The notes under the pieces are model-generated. The model was given only the letters and a program-made list of their open reading frames with translations, searched no databases and was not told the origin of the DNA. Of a DNA stretch of 7,268 bases, positions 1-6,238 are shown one piece after another. Source of the stretch: an uncultured Lachnospiraceae bacterium (GTDB taxonomy: Bacteria > Bacillota > Clostridia > Lachnospirales > Lachnospiraceae); NCBI GenBank assembly GCA_900313745.1, contig OMSM01000082.1:1-7268 (forward strand). The letters run 5' to 3'. How positions within the stretch are numbered: position 1 is the stretch's first letter; every line of letters starts with the position of its first letter. The position numbers were made by a program, and so were the translations under genes.

Positions 1-248
1 ATGGTGCGGCGGCACAGGCGGTGCCCGTTCCGGACCAGGGCGGCACGGCAGTACCTGCGGAATCTCTTCCGGACCAGGGCGGCACGGCAGTACCTGCGGA
101 GCCTCTTCCGGATCAGGGAGCGGCAGCCGGAACTCCGGACAACAGCAGTTTCCTGATCAACCCCGACAACGGGCTCGTGGTGGACACGAATACCGGAGTC
201 TGGTATGATCCTTCGACGGGACTTCCCATAGAACTGCCGGCCCAGTAA
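1..248 (+). CDS. 3' end of an unidentified protein with a Pro/Gln/Gly-rich repeat tail (5' partial)
   Basis: The reading frame (codons starting at position 3) is open to the left edge of the window and stops with TAA at 246-248, so the true start lies upstream. The GTG at 21 is probably internal. What is visible is a low-complexity tail with a 13-residue repeat, PDQGGTAVPAESL, present in two near-perfect copies, a degenerate copy before them and a truncated one after. It is followed by a roughly 30-residue C-terminus rich in Asn, Asp, Gly and Thr that contains NPDNG and DPSTGLPIE, turn-like DP-x-TG elements. There is no membrane segment or catalytic motif. Such tails are typical of extracellular or linker segments, which would suit a surface-polymer protein, but the function cannot be read from this fragment. 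The stop is 13 nt before the LicD gene, suggesting the same operon. Frame choice rests on the plausible C-terminus and the clean junction. Confidence 0.7.
   Translation, partial: GAAAQAVPVPDQGGTAVPAESLPDQGGTAVPAEPLPDQGAAAGTPDNSSFLINPDNGLVVDTNTGVWYDPSTGLPIELPAQ
30..119 (+). repeat. 39-bp direct tandem repeat within coding sequence
   Basis: Unit 1 is 30-68 and unit 2 is 69-107. They differ at only two of 39 positions, both near the end of the unit, and the first 32 bases are identical. A third, truncated copy begins at 108 and loses similarity after about 12 bases. Positions 4-29 look like a decayed earlier unit, so the array may extend left of the window. The unit length is a multiple of three, so gain or loss of a unit keeps the frame and changes the protein by 13 residues. 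Confidence 0.9.
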
Positions 249-261
249 GCCGGAACCTGAG

Positions 262-1248
262 ATGAAGCTATCACTTTCCACAGCGGACGCGATGAAGCGT
301 CTTAAGGATAACCGCACTTCCGGAAGCACGGCGCCGGAGAGCGGAGAGAACAGGACGGGCGGGAAAACGGACACTGCCGGTACCGTAATCGAGCTGGACG
401 CGCAGCAGCTTAAGGCGCTGCAGGACCTGCTTTCCGGGATGCTCGCGGAGATCAGCGAGATCTGCGAAAGGGAGGGAATCCTCTTTTTTCTGGGAGGAGG
501 CTCCGCGCTTGGCGCGTACCGGGACGGCAGGATCATCCCCTGGGACGACGACGTGGATATCATCATGCCCAGGGCGGATTATGAGCGGTTCGCGGAGGTT
601 TTTCCAGGTGCGCTGGGGGACCGGTATGTCCTTCACGCCCCCGGCAGGACAAAGAATTACGGTCTTCTGTTCCCCAGAATCAGGAGGAAGGGCACCACGG
701 TGCGGACCAGGGAGGATTTTGCCAACCCGGATCCAGGTGCCTTCATCGATGTCTGCATACTGGAGAACACTTATGACCTCGCACCTTTAAGAATTCTCCA
801 CGGCATAGGATGTATGGCGTGGGGGTTTCTTGTGTCCTGCCGCAAGTTTTACAGGGACAGGGAGGAGCTCTCCGCACTCGCGGCGAACGCCGGCGATCCC
901 GGGTTTGCCGGGGCAGTACGGAAAAAGATTGCGCTTGGCCGGCTGATCTCCGGCGTGGATATCGATTCCATGACGATTGCAGGGGACCGCTGGAACAAGC
1001 GCTGCAGAAGCGCGAATTCCCGCTATGTCGCAGTACCTACCGGGAGGCAGTATTTCTTCGGGGAACTGTATCCGCGGAGCACCTTCTACCCGGCAAGGCC
1101 GTGCACCTTCGAGGGCAGGAAACAGTATCTTCCCGCGGATGCGGAGAGTTATCTGAAGAATCTGTACGGCGACTATAACTCTATTCCGGAATCCGGAGAG
1201 CGCGAGAAGCACCTGTTTTTCGCTCCGTTTGATCTTGGAGAATCCTGA
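262..1248 (+). CDS. LicD-family phosphotransferase
   Basis: LicD-family proteins are nucleotidyltransferase-fold enzymes that move phosphocholine or a polyol phosphate from a CDP donor onto cell-surface glycans; fukutin and FKRP are animal relatives. In this 328-residue protein the core begins near residue 46. FLGGGSALGAYRDG at 76-89 leads into the WDDDVDI motif at 94-100, whose acidic residues are expected to bind metal. The family's second acidic element is FIDVCILEN at 161-169, and the C-terminal signature is YLKNLYGDY at 297-305. There is no signal peptide or obvious membrane span, so it should act on the cytoplasmic side. Residues 1-45 are polar, low-complexity and extra to the usual domain. 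The ATG at 262 has a weak ribosome site; ATG 292 is an in-frame alternative. The stop is 2 nt before the cytidylyltransferase start, which suggests coupled translation. The transferred group (choline, glycerol or ribitol phosphate) cannot be told from sequence. Confidence 0.9.
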   Translation: MKLSLSTADAMKRLKDNRTSGSTAPESGENRTGGKTDTAGTVIELDAQQLKALQDLLSGMLAEISEICEREGILFFLGGGSALGAYRDGRIIPWDDDVDIIMPRADYERFAEVFPGALGDRYVLHAPGRTKNYGLLFPRIRRKGTTVRTREDFANPDPGAFIDVCILENTYDLAPLRILHGIGCMAWGFLVSCRKFYRDREELSALAANAGDPGFAGAVRKKIALGRLISGVDIDSMTIAGDRWNKRCRSANSRYVAVPTGRQYFFGELYPRSTFYPARPCTFEGRKQYLPADAESYLKNLYGDYNSIPESGEREKHLFFAPFDLGES

Positions 1249-1250
1249 AC

Positions 1251-1976
1251 ATGTCAGCGATTGCATTGATTTTTGCCGGCGGGACCGGCAGAAGGATGAA
1301 TAATGAGGGAACGCCGAAGCAGTTCCTTGAGGTCAACGGCAAGCCGATCATCCTTTACACTCTGGAGCGCTTTGAGGAGCACCCGGCGATTGACGGTATT
1401 GTCATAGCATGTCTTAAGGATTACATCCCGCTGCTTGAGCGGCTTGTCAGGCAGCACGGGCTGGATAAGGTAAGCGCGGTGGTTCCCGGAGGCAGTACCG
1501 GGCAGGCCTCCATACGAAACGGGATCAATGCCGCGATGGAGCGGTATTCCCCGGAGACCCTCGTACTTGTGCACGACGGTGTAAGGCCCCTCGTCGACCC
1601 GGACACAATAAGCAGGGTTGTCCGCTGCGCGGAGGAAAACGGCAACGCGTTTACCGTAGCTCCGGCACAGGAGACGGTTTTCTATAATGAGAACAGCGAC
1701 GGAACCGCGGGGAGTATTCTTGACCGCAGCCGCTGCCATCTCCTGAGGGCGCCGCAGTGCATGAGCCTGGGAAAACTTTCGCTCCTGCACAGTCTTGCGG
1801 AGGCTGACGGGAAGCTCGACTTTATAGACACCGCGAGCCTTGCGGCCCACTACGGGGAGCGGCTTTTCGAGGTTGAGGGAAGGCCGGAGAACATCAAGAT
1901 CACGACGCCTATCGATTATTACATCTTCCGAGCAATCCTTGAGGCCCAGGAGAACCGCAGGATATTCGGCGTATAG
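1251..1976 (+). CDS. IspD/TarI-type cytidylyltransferase, probably making a CDP-polyol
   Basis: This 241-residue protein has the full length of a single-domain IspD/TarI enzyme, which joins CTP to a sugar-alcohol phosphate and releases pyrophosphate. AGGTGRRM at 9-16 is the CTP-binding loop, with R15 and K23 (in PKQF) matching the catalytic Arg and Lys of IspD. HDGVRPLV at 108-115 is the family's HDxxRP block, RAPQ is at 166-169, and ENIKITTPID at 213-222 is the C-terminal NIKIT element with a conserved Lys. Its place between LicD and a polyol-phosphate transferase argues for a TarI-like role, making CDP-ribitol or a related donor, rather than the isoprenoid IspD role. The family alone does not settle the substrate. 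The SD-like GGAG at 1237-1240 lies inside the end of the LicD gene, 10 nt before the ATG, so translation is probably coupled. No TarJ-type zinc alcohol dehydrogenase, the usual TarI partner, is present in the window. Confidence 0.87.
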   Translation: MSAIALIFAGGTGRRMNNEGTPKQFLEVNGKPIILYTLERFEEHPAIDGIVIACLKDYIPLLERLVRQHGLDKVSAVVPGGSTGQASIRNGINAAMERYSPETLVLVHDGVRPLVDPDTISRVVRCAEENGNAFTVAPAQETVFYNENSDGTAGSILDRSRCHLLRAPQCMSLGKLSLLHSLAEADGKLDFIDTASLAAHYGERLFEVEGRPENIKITTPIDYYIFRAILEAQENRRIFGV

Positions 1977-2002
1977 CCGGACTGCGGCCCGGCGCGGATA
2001 TT

Positions 2003-2019
2003 CCCCCGGCCTGCGGGGG
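2003..2019 (+). other. GC-only hairpin between cytidylyltransferase and glycopolymer transferase genes
   Basis: CCCCCG at 2003-2008 is the exact reverse complement of CGGGGG at 2014-2019, with a 5-nt loop. No T-tract follows, so it is not a standard intrinsic terminator. It lies in the 61-nt gap (1977-2037), 18 nt before the next ATG, where the ribosome site is weak (only GAG-like purines right before the start). It could stabilise an RNA end or limit translation of the next gene; that is inference. In a GC-rich genome a 6-bp stem can also arise by chance. Confidence 0.45.
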
Positions 2020-2037
2020 GCGGGTACGGAAACAGAG

Positions 2038-3342
2038 ATGATTGGAAAAATACTGAAGAAAAAAGCGAGGCGCATATTCCCCGCGGCGGTAGAGGGAAAG
2101 TTTTTCCACCGCATCGCTGTCGCGTGGAAGGAATTTTCCACCGCTGCTGACCGGCAGGTCGGATTCTGGTCGAGGTGCATTCTCTCGAGGACGACGAAAA
2201 CGGTGAACAACCGGATCCTCTTTATGACCTTCCAGCACGACTATGCCTGCAACCCCTCCTACATCTGCGACGCGCTGCTTAAGAGAGAGGACGGCCTCGA
2301 GCTGTACTGGGCGGTAGACGACGGCAAGAGGAAAAACCTGCCTGCTGACCCGAGGATCATTCCGGTCAAGCTGAATACCTACGACTATTTTGCCGCTGCA
2401 GCTTCCGCGAAGGTAATTGTCATCAATTCCCTTCTTGGGGACAAGTTTTATCCCTTCCCGGTGAGGAAGGATCAGATTGTCCTGGAAACATGGCATGGCT
2501 CGCTCGGCATCAAGCGCTTTGACCCCGCCCATTACAACACGAACCTTTCCTGGCCGGAGGCGGCGAAGAAGACCGGGAAGCGCACGACGGCGTGCATCAG
2601 CAACAGTGTGTTCGAGGAGGACGTCTTCACGGAGACCTTCTGGGCGGGAAAGCCGATGCTTCGCCTGGGACATGCCAGAAACGACGTGTTTTTCCCGGAA
2701 TTTGACTATAGACGCGCAGAGCTTAAGAGAGCGTTTATCGAGAAGTACGAGCTGGAGGAGGACGTCAGGTTCGTCCTCTATGCCCCGACATTCCGGGATT
2801 CGCACAATTTCGAGGTCTATGACCTGGACGCGGAGAGGACGGTCAGCGCGTTCACAGAGCGGTTCGGCGGGCAGTGGAAGCTGCTGGTCAGATACCACTA
2901 TAACGACGTCAAGAACGAGGCGAAGAAGAACAAGGTGAAATCGCCGGATGTGATCGATGTGACCAAATATCCGGACATTCAGCAGCTGCTCTCCTTTGCT
3001 GACGCGGGGATTACGGATTATTCCTCGTGGATTTATGACTTTGTGATGAGCCGCAGGCCCGGCTTCATCTATGCCAGGGATGCGGAGCTTTACAACAACG
3101 AGCGCGGCTTCTATTTTACTCTGGAGGAGTCGCCCTTCCCGGTCGCCCACGACAACGACGAGATGGAGGCGGCGGTGCTTTCCTTCGACGAGACGGTCTA
3201 CCGCGGCCGCGTGGAGCGTTTTCTGGAGGAGAAGGGCGCATCGGACGACGGACGCTCTTCGGAGCGGATCGCGGAGTATGTTGCCGCCCTTACGAAAGGA
3301 GGGCCGGTGGTGCCTCATGGCATCGCAGGCCGCAATCTCTGA
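2038..3342 (+). CDS. CDP-glycerol/CDP-ribitol-type polyol-phosphate transferase (TagB/TagF family)
   Basis: The family transfers glycerol- or ribitol-phosphate from a CDP donor to a lipid-linked teichoic-acid primer or growing chain at the inner membrane face. The 434 residues contain the family blocks in order: ETWHGSLGIKR at 150-160 (H153 the expected catalytic His), a NDVFFPEFD segment near 215-223, LYAPTFRD at 247-254, VRYHYND at 284-290 (H287, second expected His), and ITDYSSWIYDF at 325-335, which binds the donor phosphates. A basic start (KILKKKARR) and aromatic patches suggest a peripheral membrane protein without a signal peptide. The length fits a single transferase domain, nearer TagB than the two-part TagF. 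The frame stays open upstream to 1840, but that part overlaps the previous gene in another frame and has shadow-like composition, so ATG 2038 is chosen. Whether it primes or polymerises, and which alditol it uses, cannot be decided. The gene is 23 nt before the exporter permease. Confidence 0.88.
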   Translation: MIGKILKKKARRIFPAAVEGKFFHRIAVAWKEFSTAADRQVGFWSRCILSRTTKTVNNRILFMTFQHDYACNPSYICDALLKREDGLELYWAVDDGKRKNLPADPRIIPVKLNTYDYFAAAASAKVIVINSLLGDKFYPFPVRKDQIVLETWHGSLGIKRFDPAHYNTNLSWPEAAKKTGKRTTACISNSVFEEDVFTETFWAGKPMLRLGHARNDVFFPEFDYRRAELKRAFIEKYELEEDVRFVLYAPTFRDSHNFEVYDLDAERTVSAFTERFGGQWKLLVRYHYNDVKNEAKKNKVKSPDVIDVTKYPDIQQLLSFADAGITDYSSWIYDFVMSRRPGFIYARDAELYNNERGFYFTLEESPFPVAHDNDEMEAAVLSFDETVYRGRVERFLEEKGASDDGRSSERIAEYVAALTKGGPVVPHGIAGRNL

Positions 3343-3347
3343 GCATT

Positions 3348-3354
3348 AAGGAGA
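3348..3354 (+). promoter_or_regulatory. Ribosome binding site supporting a TTG start
   Basis: AAGGAGA lies in the 23-nt gap after the transferase stop. It is 11-12 nt before the TTG at 3366, slightly long but the only good site here. An in-frame TAA at 3363-3365 touches the TTG, so translation cannot begin earlier in this frame. Confidence 0.65.
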
Positions 3355-3365
3355 CAAGTCTGTAA

Positions 3366-4142
3366 TTGAAGCAAAGGATACAAAGGATCAGTAAATATGC
3401 CTTCCTCTTCGAGGAACTCGTAAAGCGCGATTTTACGCGCAAATACAAGCGGAGTGTCCTCGGAATGGGCTGGAGCGTGCTGTCGCCCCTGCTCACGCTG
3501 TTCGTGATGAAGCTGGTCTTCACCCAGCTCCTTGGGAAGAACATCCCGCACTACACGATTTACCTCTTCAGCGGCAACCTGATCCTCTCTTATTACAAGG
3601 AGGCGACCAGGAACGGGATGAGTTCCTTCCTGGAGAATTCCGGGATTATCACGCATATCAACGTCCCGAAATACATGTTTGTGCTCTCCAGAAATGTCTC
3701 CGCCCTGGTAAATTTCGCTCTGACCCTCGTCGTCTATTTCCTTTTCTGCGCGACGGACCGGATTGAGTTCAGGCCGGCTATGGTGCTGCTGGTCTTTCCG
3801 GTGGTCTGCCTTCTTCTCCTGAACATCGGCGTAGGTCTCATCCTCTCGACGCTGTTCGTGTTTTTCCGTGACGTCCGCTATCTTTATGACGTATTTCTGA
3901 CACTGCTTACCTATGTATCCGCGGTGTTTTATTCCATCGAGCACTTCTCCCTTCATGTGCAGAGGCTCTTTCTCATAAACCCGGTATACGTTTATATCAA
4001 GTATTTCCGTGTTCTGGTGATCGACGGGAAAATCCCCTCTCTGCAGTACCACGGGCTCTGCCTTTTCTACGCGCTTTCCTTCCTGCTTATCGGCATCGCG
4101 GTGTTCAGGCACCACGACCGGAAGCTTGTGTACTATCTCTGA
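3366..4142 (+). CDS. ABC-2 type polysaccharide/teichoic acid exporter permease (TagG/Wzm-like)
   Basis: This is the membrane half of an ABC exporter that flips lipid-linked glycopolymers across the cytoplasmic membrane. The 258 residues have the usual TagG/Wzm length and build: a basic amphipathic start ending in LVKRDFTRKYKRSVLGMGW (19-36), then about six hydrophobic segments near 37-55, 63-77, 112-129, 138-166, 173-190 and 230-247. LFVFFRDVRYLYDVF at 163-177 is the conserved cytoplasmic stretch of this family, expected to contact the ATPase, and the NPVYVYIKYFR element follows near 205-215. Translation starts at TTG 3366, directly after an in-frame TAA. No ATG occurs before the conserved N-terminal motif, so the non-ATG start is well supported. 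The ATPase gene follows after 45 nt and should be its partner. The polymer exported is presumably the one built by the upstream transferases. Confidence 0.92.
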   Translation: MKQRIQRISKYAFLFEELVKRDFTRKYKRSVLGMGWSVLSPLLTLFVMKLVFTQLLGKNIPHYTIYLFSGNLILSYYKEATRNGMSSFLENSGIITHINVPKYMFVLSRNVSALVNFALTLVVYFLFCATDRIEFRPAMVLLVFPVVCLLLLNIGVGLILSTLFVFFRDVRYLYDVFLTLLTYVSAVFYSIEHFSLHVQRLFLINPVYVYIKYFRVLVIDGKIPSLQYHGLCLFYALSFLLIGIAVFRHHDRKLVYYL

Positions 4143-4178
4143 GATACCGGCAGCCTGGACGCGGTTCCGGCGAAGAAC

Positions 4179-4184
4179 GGAGGG
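4179..4184 (+). promoter_or_regulatory. Strong ribosome binding site of the ABC ATPase gene
   Basis: GGAGGG is centred about 6 nt before the ATG at 4188, the best Shine-Dalgarno match in the window. The ABC ATPase may therefore be well translated independently of the permease gene, which ends 45 nt upstream. Confidence 0.6.
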
Positions 4185-4187
4185 AAC

Positions 4188-4961
4188 ATGCCAGTCATTG
4201 AAGCTAAAAACGTCAGCATCCGGTATATCACCGGAGATTTCAAGGCCATAGGCCTGAAGGAATATGTGGTGCGAAAACTCACGCACCGCTATCACGTAAA
4301 GGAATTCTGGGCGGACCGGAATATCTCCTTCGCGCTTGAGCGCGGGGACATGCTGGGAATTATCGGCGCAAACGGCGCAGGAAAGAGCACGCTGCTGAAG
4401 GCAATATCGGGCATCATGTTTCCGACCGAGGGGACTCTTGAGGTTGAGGGCCAGGTCGCCGCGCTCCTGGAACTGGGGAGCGGCTTCGACGCGGAGATGA
4501 CCGTAAGGGAGAACACATTCCTGAGGGGGGCGCTTCTCGGCTACACGAAGGCCTTCATCCAGGAGAAGTACGACGAGATCATCGCCTTTGCGGAGCTTGA
4601 GGATTTTCAGGATTACGCCTTCCGGCAGCTCTCGAGCGGAATGAAGAGCAGGCTTGCGTTCTCGATCGCATGTCTTGTAAAACCCGACATCCTCATCCTT
4701 GACGAGGTGCTCAGCGTCGGGGACGGGGCGTTCAGGAAGAAGAGCGGGGACAAGATGAAGGAGGTGCTCTCCGGAGGGGTCACCGGGATCCTGGTGAGCC
4801 ACTCGACGGACCAGGTGAAGGAGCTCTGCAGCAAGGTGCTCTGGCTCGACCACGGCCGCCAGGTCTATTTCGGCGGGAGAACAGCAGAGGTTCTCGATTT
4901 GTACGACGGCTTTCTTAAGACGAAGAAGCTGCCGGATGCAAAACTTTTCCCGGCAGAGTGA
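4188..4961 (+). CDS. ABC transporter ATPase for polysaccharide/teichoic acid export (TagH/Wzt-like)
   Basis: This is the nucleotide-binding partner of the permease encoded just before it. The 257 residues hold a full ABC domain: Walker A GANGAGKST at 60-68, a Q-loop region after VAALLELGSGFD (90-101), signature LSSGM at 148-152, Walker B ILILDE at 168-173 with the catalytic Glu at 173, D-loop SVGDG at 176-180, and H-loop His at 205. The N-terminal insert before Walker A (GDFKAIGLKEYVVRKL) and the LLELGSGFD segment are typical of the TagH/Wzt/KpsT branch rather than of nutrient importers. The protein ends about 17 residues after the domain. It therefore lacks both the polymer-recognising C-terminal domain of long Wzt proteins and the extension of B. 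subtilis TagH. Its stop (4959-4961) overlaps a possible GTG start of the next gene, so the two are translationally linked. Confidence 0.93.
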   Translation: MPVIEAKNVSIRYITGDFKAIGLKEYVVRKLTHRYHVKEFWADRNISFALERGDMLGIIGANGAGKSTLLKAISGIMFPTEGTLEVEGQVAALLELGSGFDAEMTVRENTFLRGALLGYTKAFIQEKYDEIIAFAELEDFQDYAFRQLSSGMKSRLAFSIACLVKPDILILDEVLSVGDGAFRKKSGDKMKEVLSGGVTGILVSHSTDQVKELCSKVLWLDHGRQVYFGGRTAEVLDLYDGFLKTKKLPDAKLFPAE

Positions 4962-4963
4962 GG
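4960..4963 (+). promoter_or_regulatory. Ribosome binding site that favours ATG 4970 for the SDR gene
   Basis: GAGG lies 6 nt before ATG 4970 and overlaps the ATPase stop codon. The in-frame GTG at 4958 would add only four residues (VRII) and has a poorer purine site before it, so ATG 4970 is preferred. Both starts give practically the same protein. Confidence 0.5.
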
Positions 4964-4969
4964 ATTATT

Positions 4970-6169
4970 ATGCGGACAGAAATAAAGGGATCCCGGGCTT
5001 CGGAGGAGATAAGCCCCTGGGACGCGTGCCTTAAGGAGGATCTGGACTTTGCCGCCTCCGCGCCGCTTCCCTTTGAAGACCTGAGAGGGGAGACGGTTCT
5101 CGTCACCGGAGGCAGCGGGTTTGTCGGCTCAAGCCTTGTTCGCGCGCTCTTAACCATTAACCGCACCTATGATCTGGGGATGACGGTCGCGGCTCTGGTG
5201 AGGAATGAGGATAAAGCCCGCCGGATCCTCGCGCCGCTTGAACCCGGAATTGATCCCGGATCGGGGAGCAGGACCAAGGGGGACGGGGATTTCCGTCTGA
5301 TTGTCGGCGATGTCACGGAGCCTCTCCGCTGTGTCGGGCCGGTGCACAGGGTGATCCACACCGCGGCCGTGACGGCCTCCTCCGAGATGGTGAGTCATCC
5401 CGTGAGGACGATAGAAACTGCGGTCCGCGGAACCCGCAGCGTGCTGGACCTCTGCAGGGAGAAAGGAGTGCGCTCCGCGGTTTATCTCTCCTCCATGGAG
5501 GTTTACGGACAGTTCACTTTAGCCTCCGGAGCATCCGGCGGCGGAAACGGGAGTGAGGATAGTAAGGAGTCGCTCCTGGTGACCGAGGAGATGCAGGGGT
5601 ATGTGGATCCTCTCGCGGTGCGGAGCAACTATCCCCTGACAAAGCGGCTCTCCGAGAACCTCTGTGAGGCGTACCTTGCCGAATATGGCGTCCCGGTGCG
5701 AATCGCCCGCCTCGCCCAGACCTTTGGCGCAGGAGTCACTCCCGCTGAGGGCAGAGTTTTTGCTCAGTTCGCCCGGAGCGTGATGAGGGGGGAGGATATC
5801 ATTCTGCATACCTCCGGCCGGTCGGAAGGCAATTACTGCTGCATAGCGGACGCGGTGACGGGCATACTTGCGATACTGCTTAAGGGCGAAAACGGGGCCG
5901 CATACAATGTAAGCAGCCCTGACGCGCATATGAGCATCGCGGATATGGCGGAAATGTGTGCGGAAAAGCTTGCGGGCGGAAAGATCAGGGTAGTGTTCGA
6001 TATCCCAGGGGACAACCGGTATGGCTACGCCCCGGAGACGCACATGCGTCTTGATGCGTCAAAACTTATGGCACTTGGATGGAAACCGGCATTCGGGCCG
6101 GAGGAATCCTACACAAGGCTGATCCGGTCCATGAGGTCGGAGCGGTATCATAGACTTGAGCAGAATTAG
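4970..6169 (+). CDS. NAD-dependent sugar-nucleotide epimerase/dehydratase family protein (extended SDR)
   Basis: This 399-residue protein is an extended short-chain dehydrogenase of the GalE/RmlB/UXS type, which uses bound NAD to epimerise, dehydrate, decarboxylate or reduce sugar nucleotides. Residues 1-40 form an extra leader. The Rossmann loop TGGSGFVG is at 46-53, with GDVTE at 113-117, HTAAVT at 130-135, SSMEVYG at 174-180 and catalytic YPLTK at 221-225 (Y221, K225). In the SSMEVYG block the Glu of RmlB/UXS is kept, but Met 176 stands where 4,6-dehydratases have a catalytic Asp, so a simple dehydratase role is unlikely. RIARLAQTFGAG at 244-255 and YCCIADAVTGIL at 289-300 are substrate-domain blocks resembling UXS/GalE. 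Two glycine/serine-rich inserts sit near 92-107 and 183-204. As the last gene of the set it may supply a precursor sugar or alditol for the polymer. The exact reaction is unknown. Confidence 0.85.
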   Translation: MRTEIKGSRASEEISPWDACLKEDLDFAASAPLPFEDLRGETVLVTGGSGFVGSSLVRALLTINRTYDLGMTVAALVRNEDKARRILAPLEPGIDPGSGSRTKGDGDFRLIVGDVTEPLRCVGPVHRVIHTAAVTASSEMVSHPVRTIETAVRGTRSVLDLCREKGVRSAVYLSSMEVYGQFTLASGASGGGNGSEDSKESLLVTEEMQGYVDPLAVRSNYPLTKRLSENLCEAYLAEYGVPVRIARLAQTFGAGVTPAEGRVFAQFARSVMRGEDIILHTSGRSEGNYCCIADAVTGILAILLKGENGAAYNVSSPDAHMSIADMAEMCAEKLAGGKIRVVFDIPGDNRYGYAPETHMRLDASKLMALGWKPAFGPEESYTRLIRSMRSERYHRLEQN

Positions 6170-6190
6170 CCGCCTGTTCCTGATGCATGT

Positions 6191-6219
6191 TTGTGCTGTG
6201 TAATTAATTAGAATATAAT
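6191..6219 (+). promoter_or_regulatory. Probable sigma-A-type promoter of the lipoprotein gene
   Basis: A perfect -10 hexamer TATAAT at 6214-6219 stands 17 nt after TTGTGC at 6191-6196, which matches only the TTG of the -35 consensus. A second TATAAT at 6226-6231 lacks a good -35. The block 6201-6231 is strikingly AT-rich in a GC-rich region and lies at the only sizeable gene gap. Transcription would begin near 6226 (or near 6238 from the second box), leaving a leader of about 90-100 nt. No T-tracted terminator for the upstream operon was seen, so read-through is possible. Confidence 0.6.
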
Positions 6220-6238
6220 CCGTTTTATAATCTGATCA

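Noticed and set aside
1..156. A small open frame beginning with the ATG at position 1 and ending with TGA at 154-156
   Set aside because: The Arg-rich translation looks like an off-frame reading of the 39-bp repeats. The frame ending at 248 gives a more natural protein tail.
1251..1976. Housekeeping IspD of the isoprenoid pathway
   Set aside because: The family motifs fit, but the neighbours are all surface-polymer genes and no isoprenoid gene such as ispF is adjacent. A CDP-polyol role is more likely, though not proven.
1840..2037. Upstream in-frame extension of the glycopolymer transferase (66 extra residues)
   Set aside because: Most of it overlaps the cytidylyltransferase in another frame and is Arg/Ser-rich like a shadow. 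The ATG at 2038 starts a typical basic N-terminus.
1254..2210. A 318-codon open frame on the - strand opposite the cytidylyltransferase
   Set aside because: It overlaps a gene with clear IspD/TarI motifs and has no family resemblance of its own.
1909..3318. A 469-codon open frame on the - strand opposite the glycopolymer transferase
   Set aside because: Same cause: it is a mirror of a well-supported + strand gene, without motif or ribosome site support.
3315..4853. A 512-codon open frame on the - strand across the ABC permease and ATPase genes
   Set aside because: It lies entirely opposite two proteins with complete family motifs. Its translation is rich in Arg, His, Glu and Val with no recognisable domain, as expected from antisense of GC3-biased codons.
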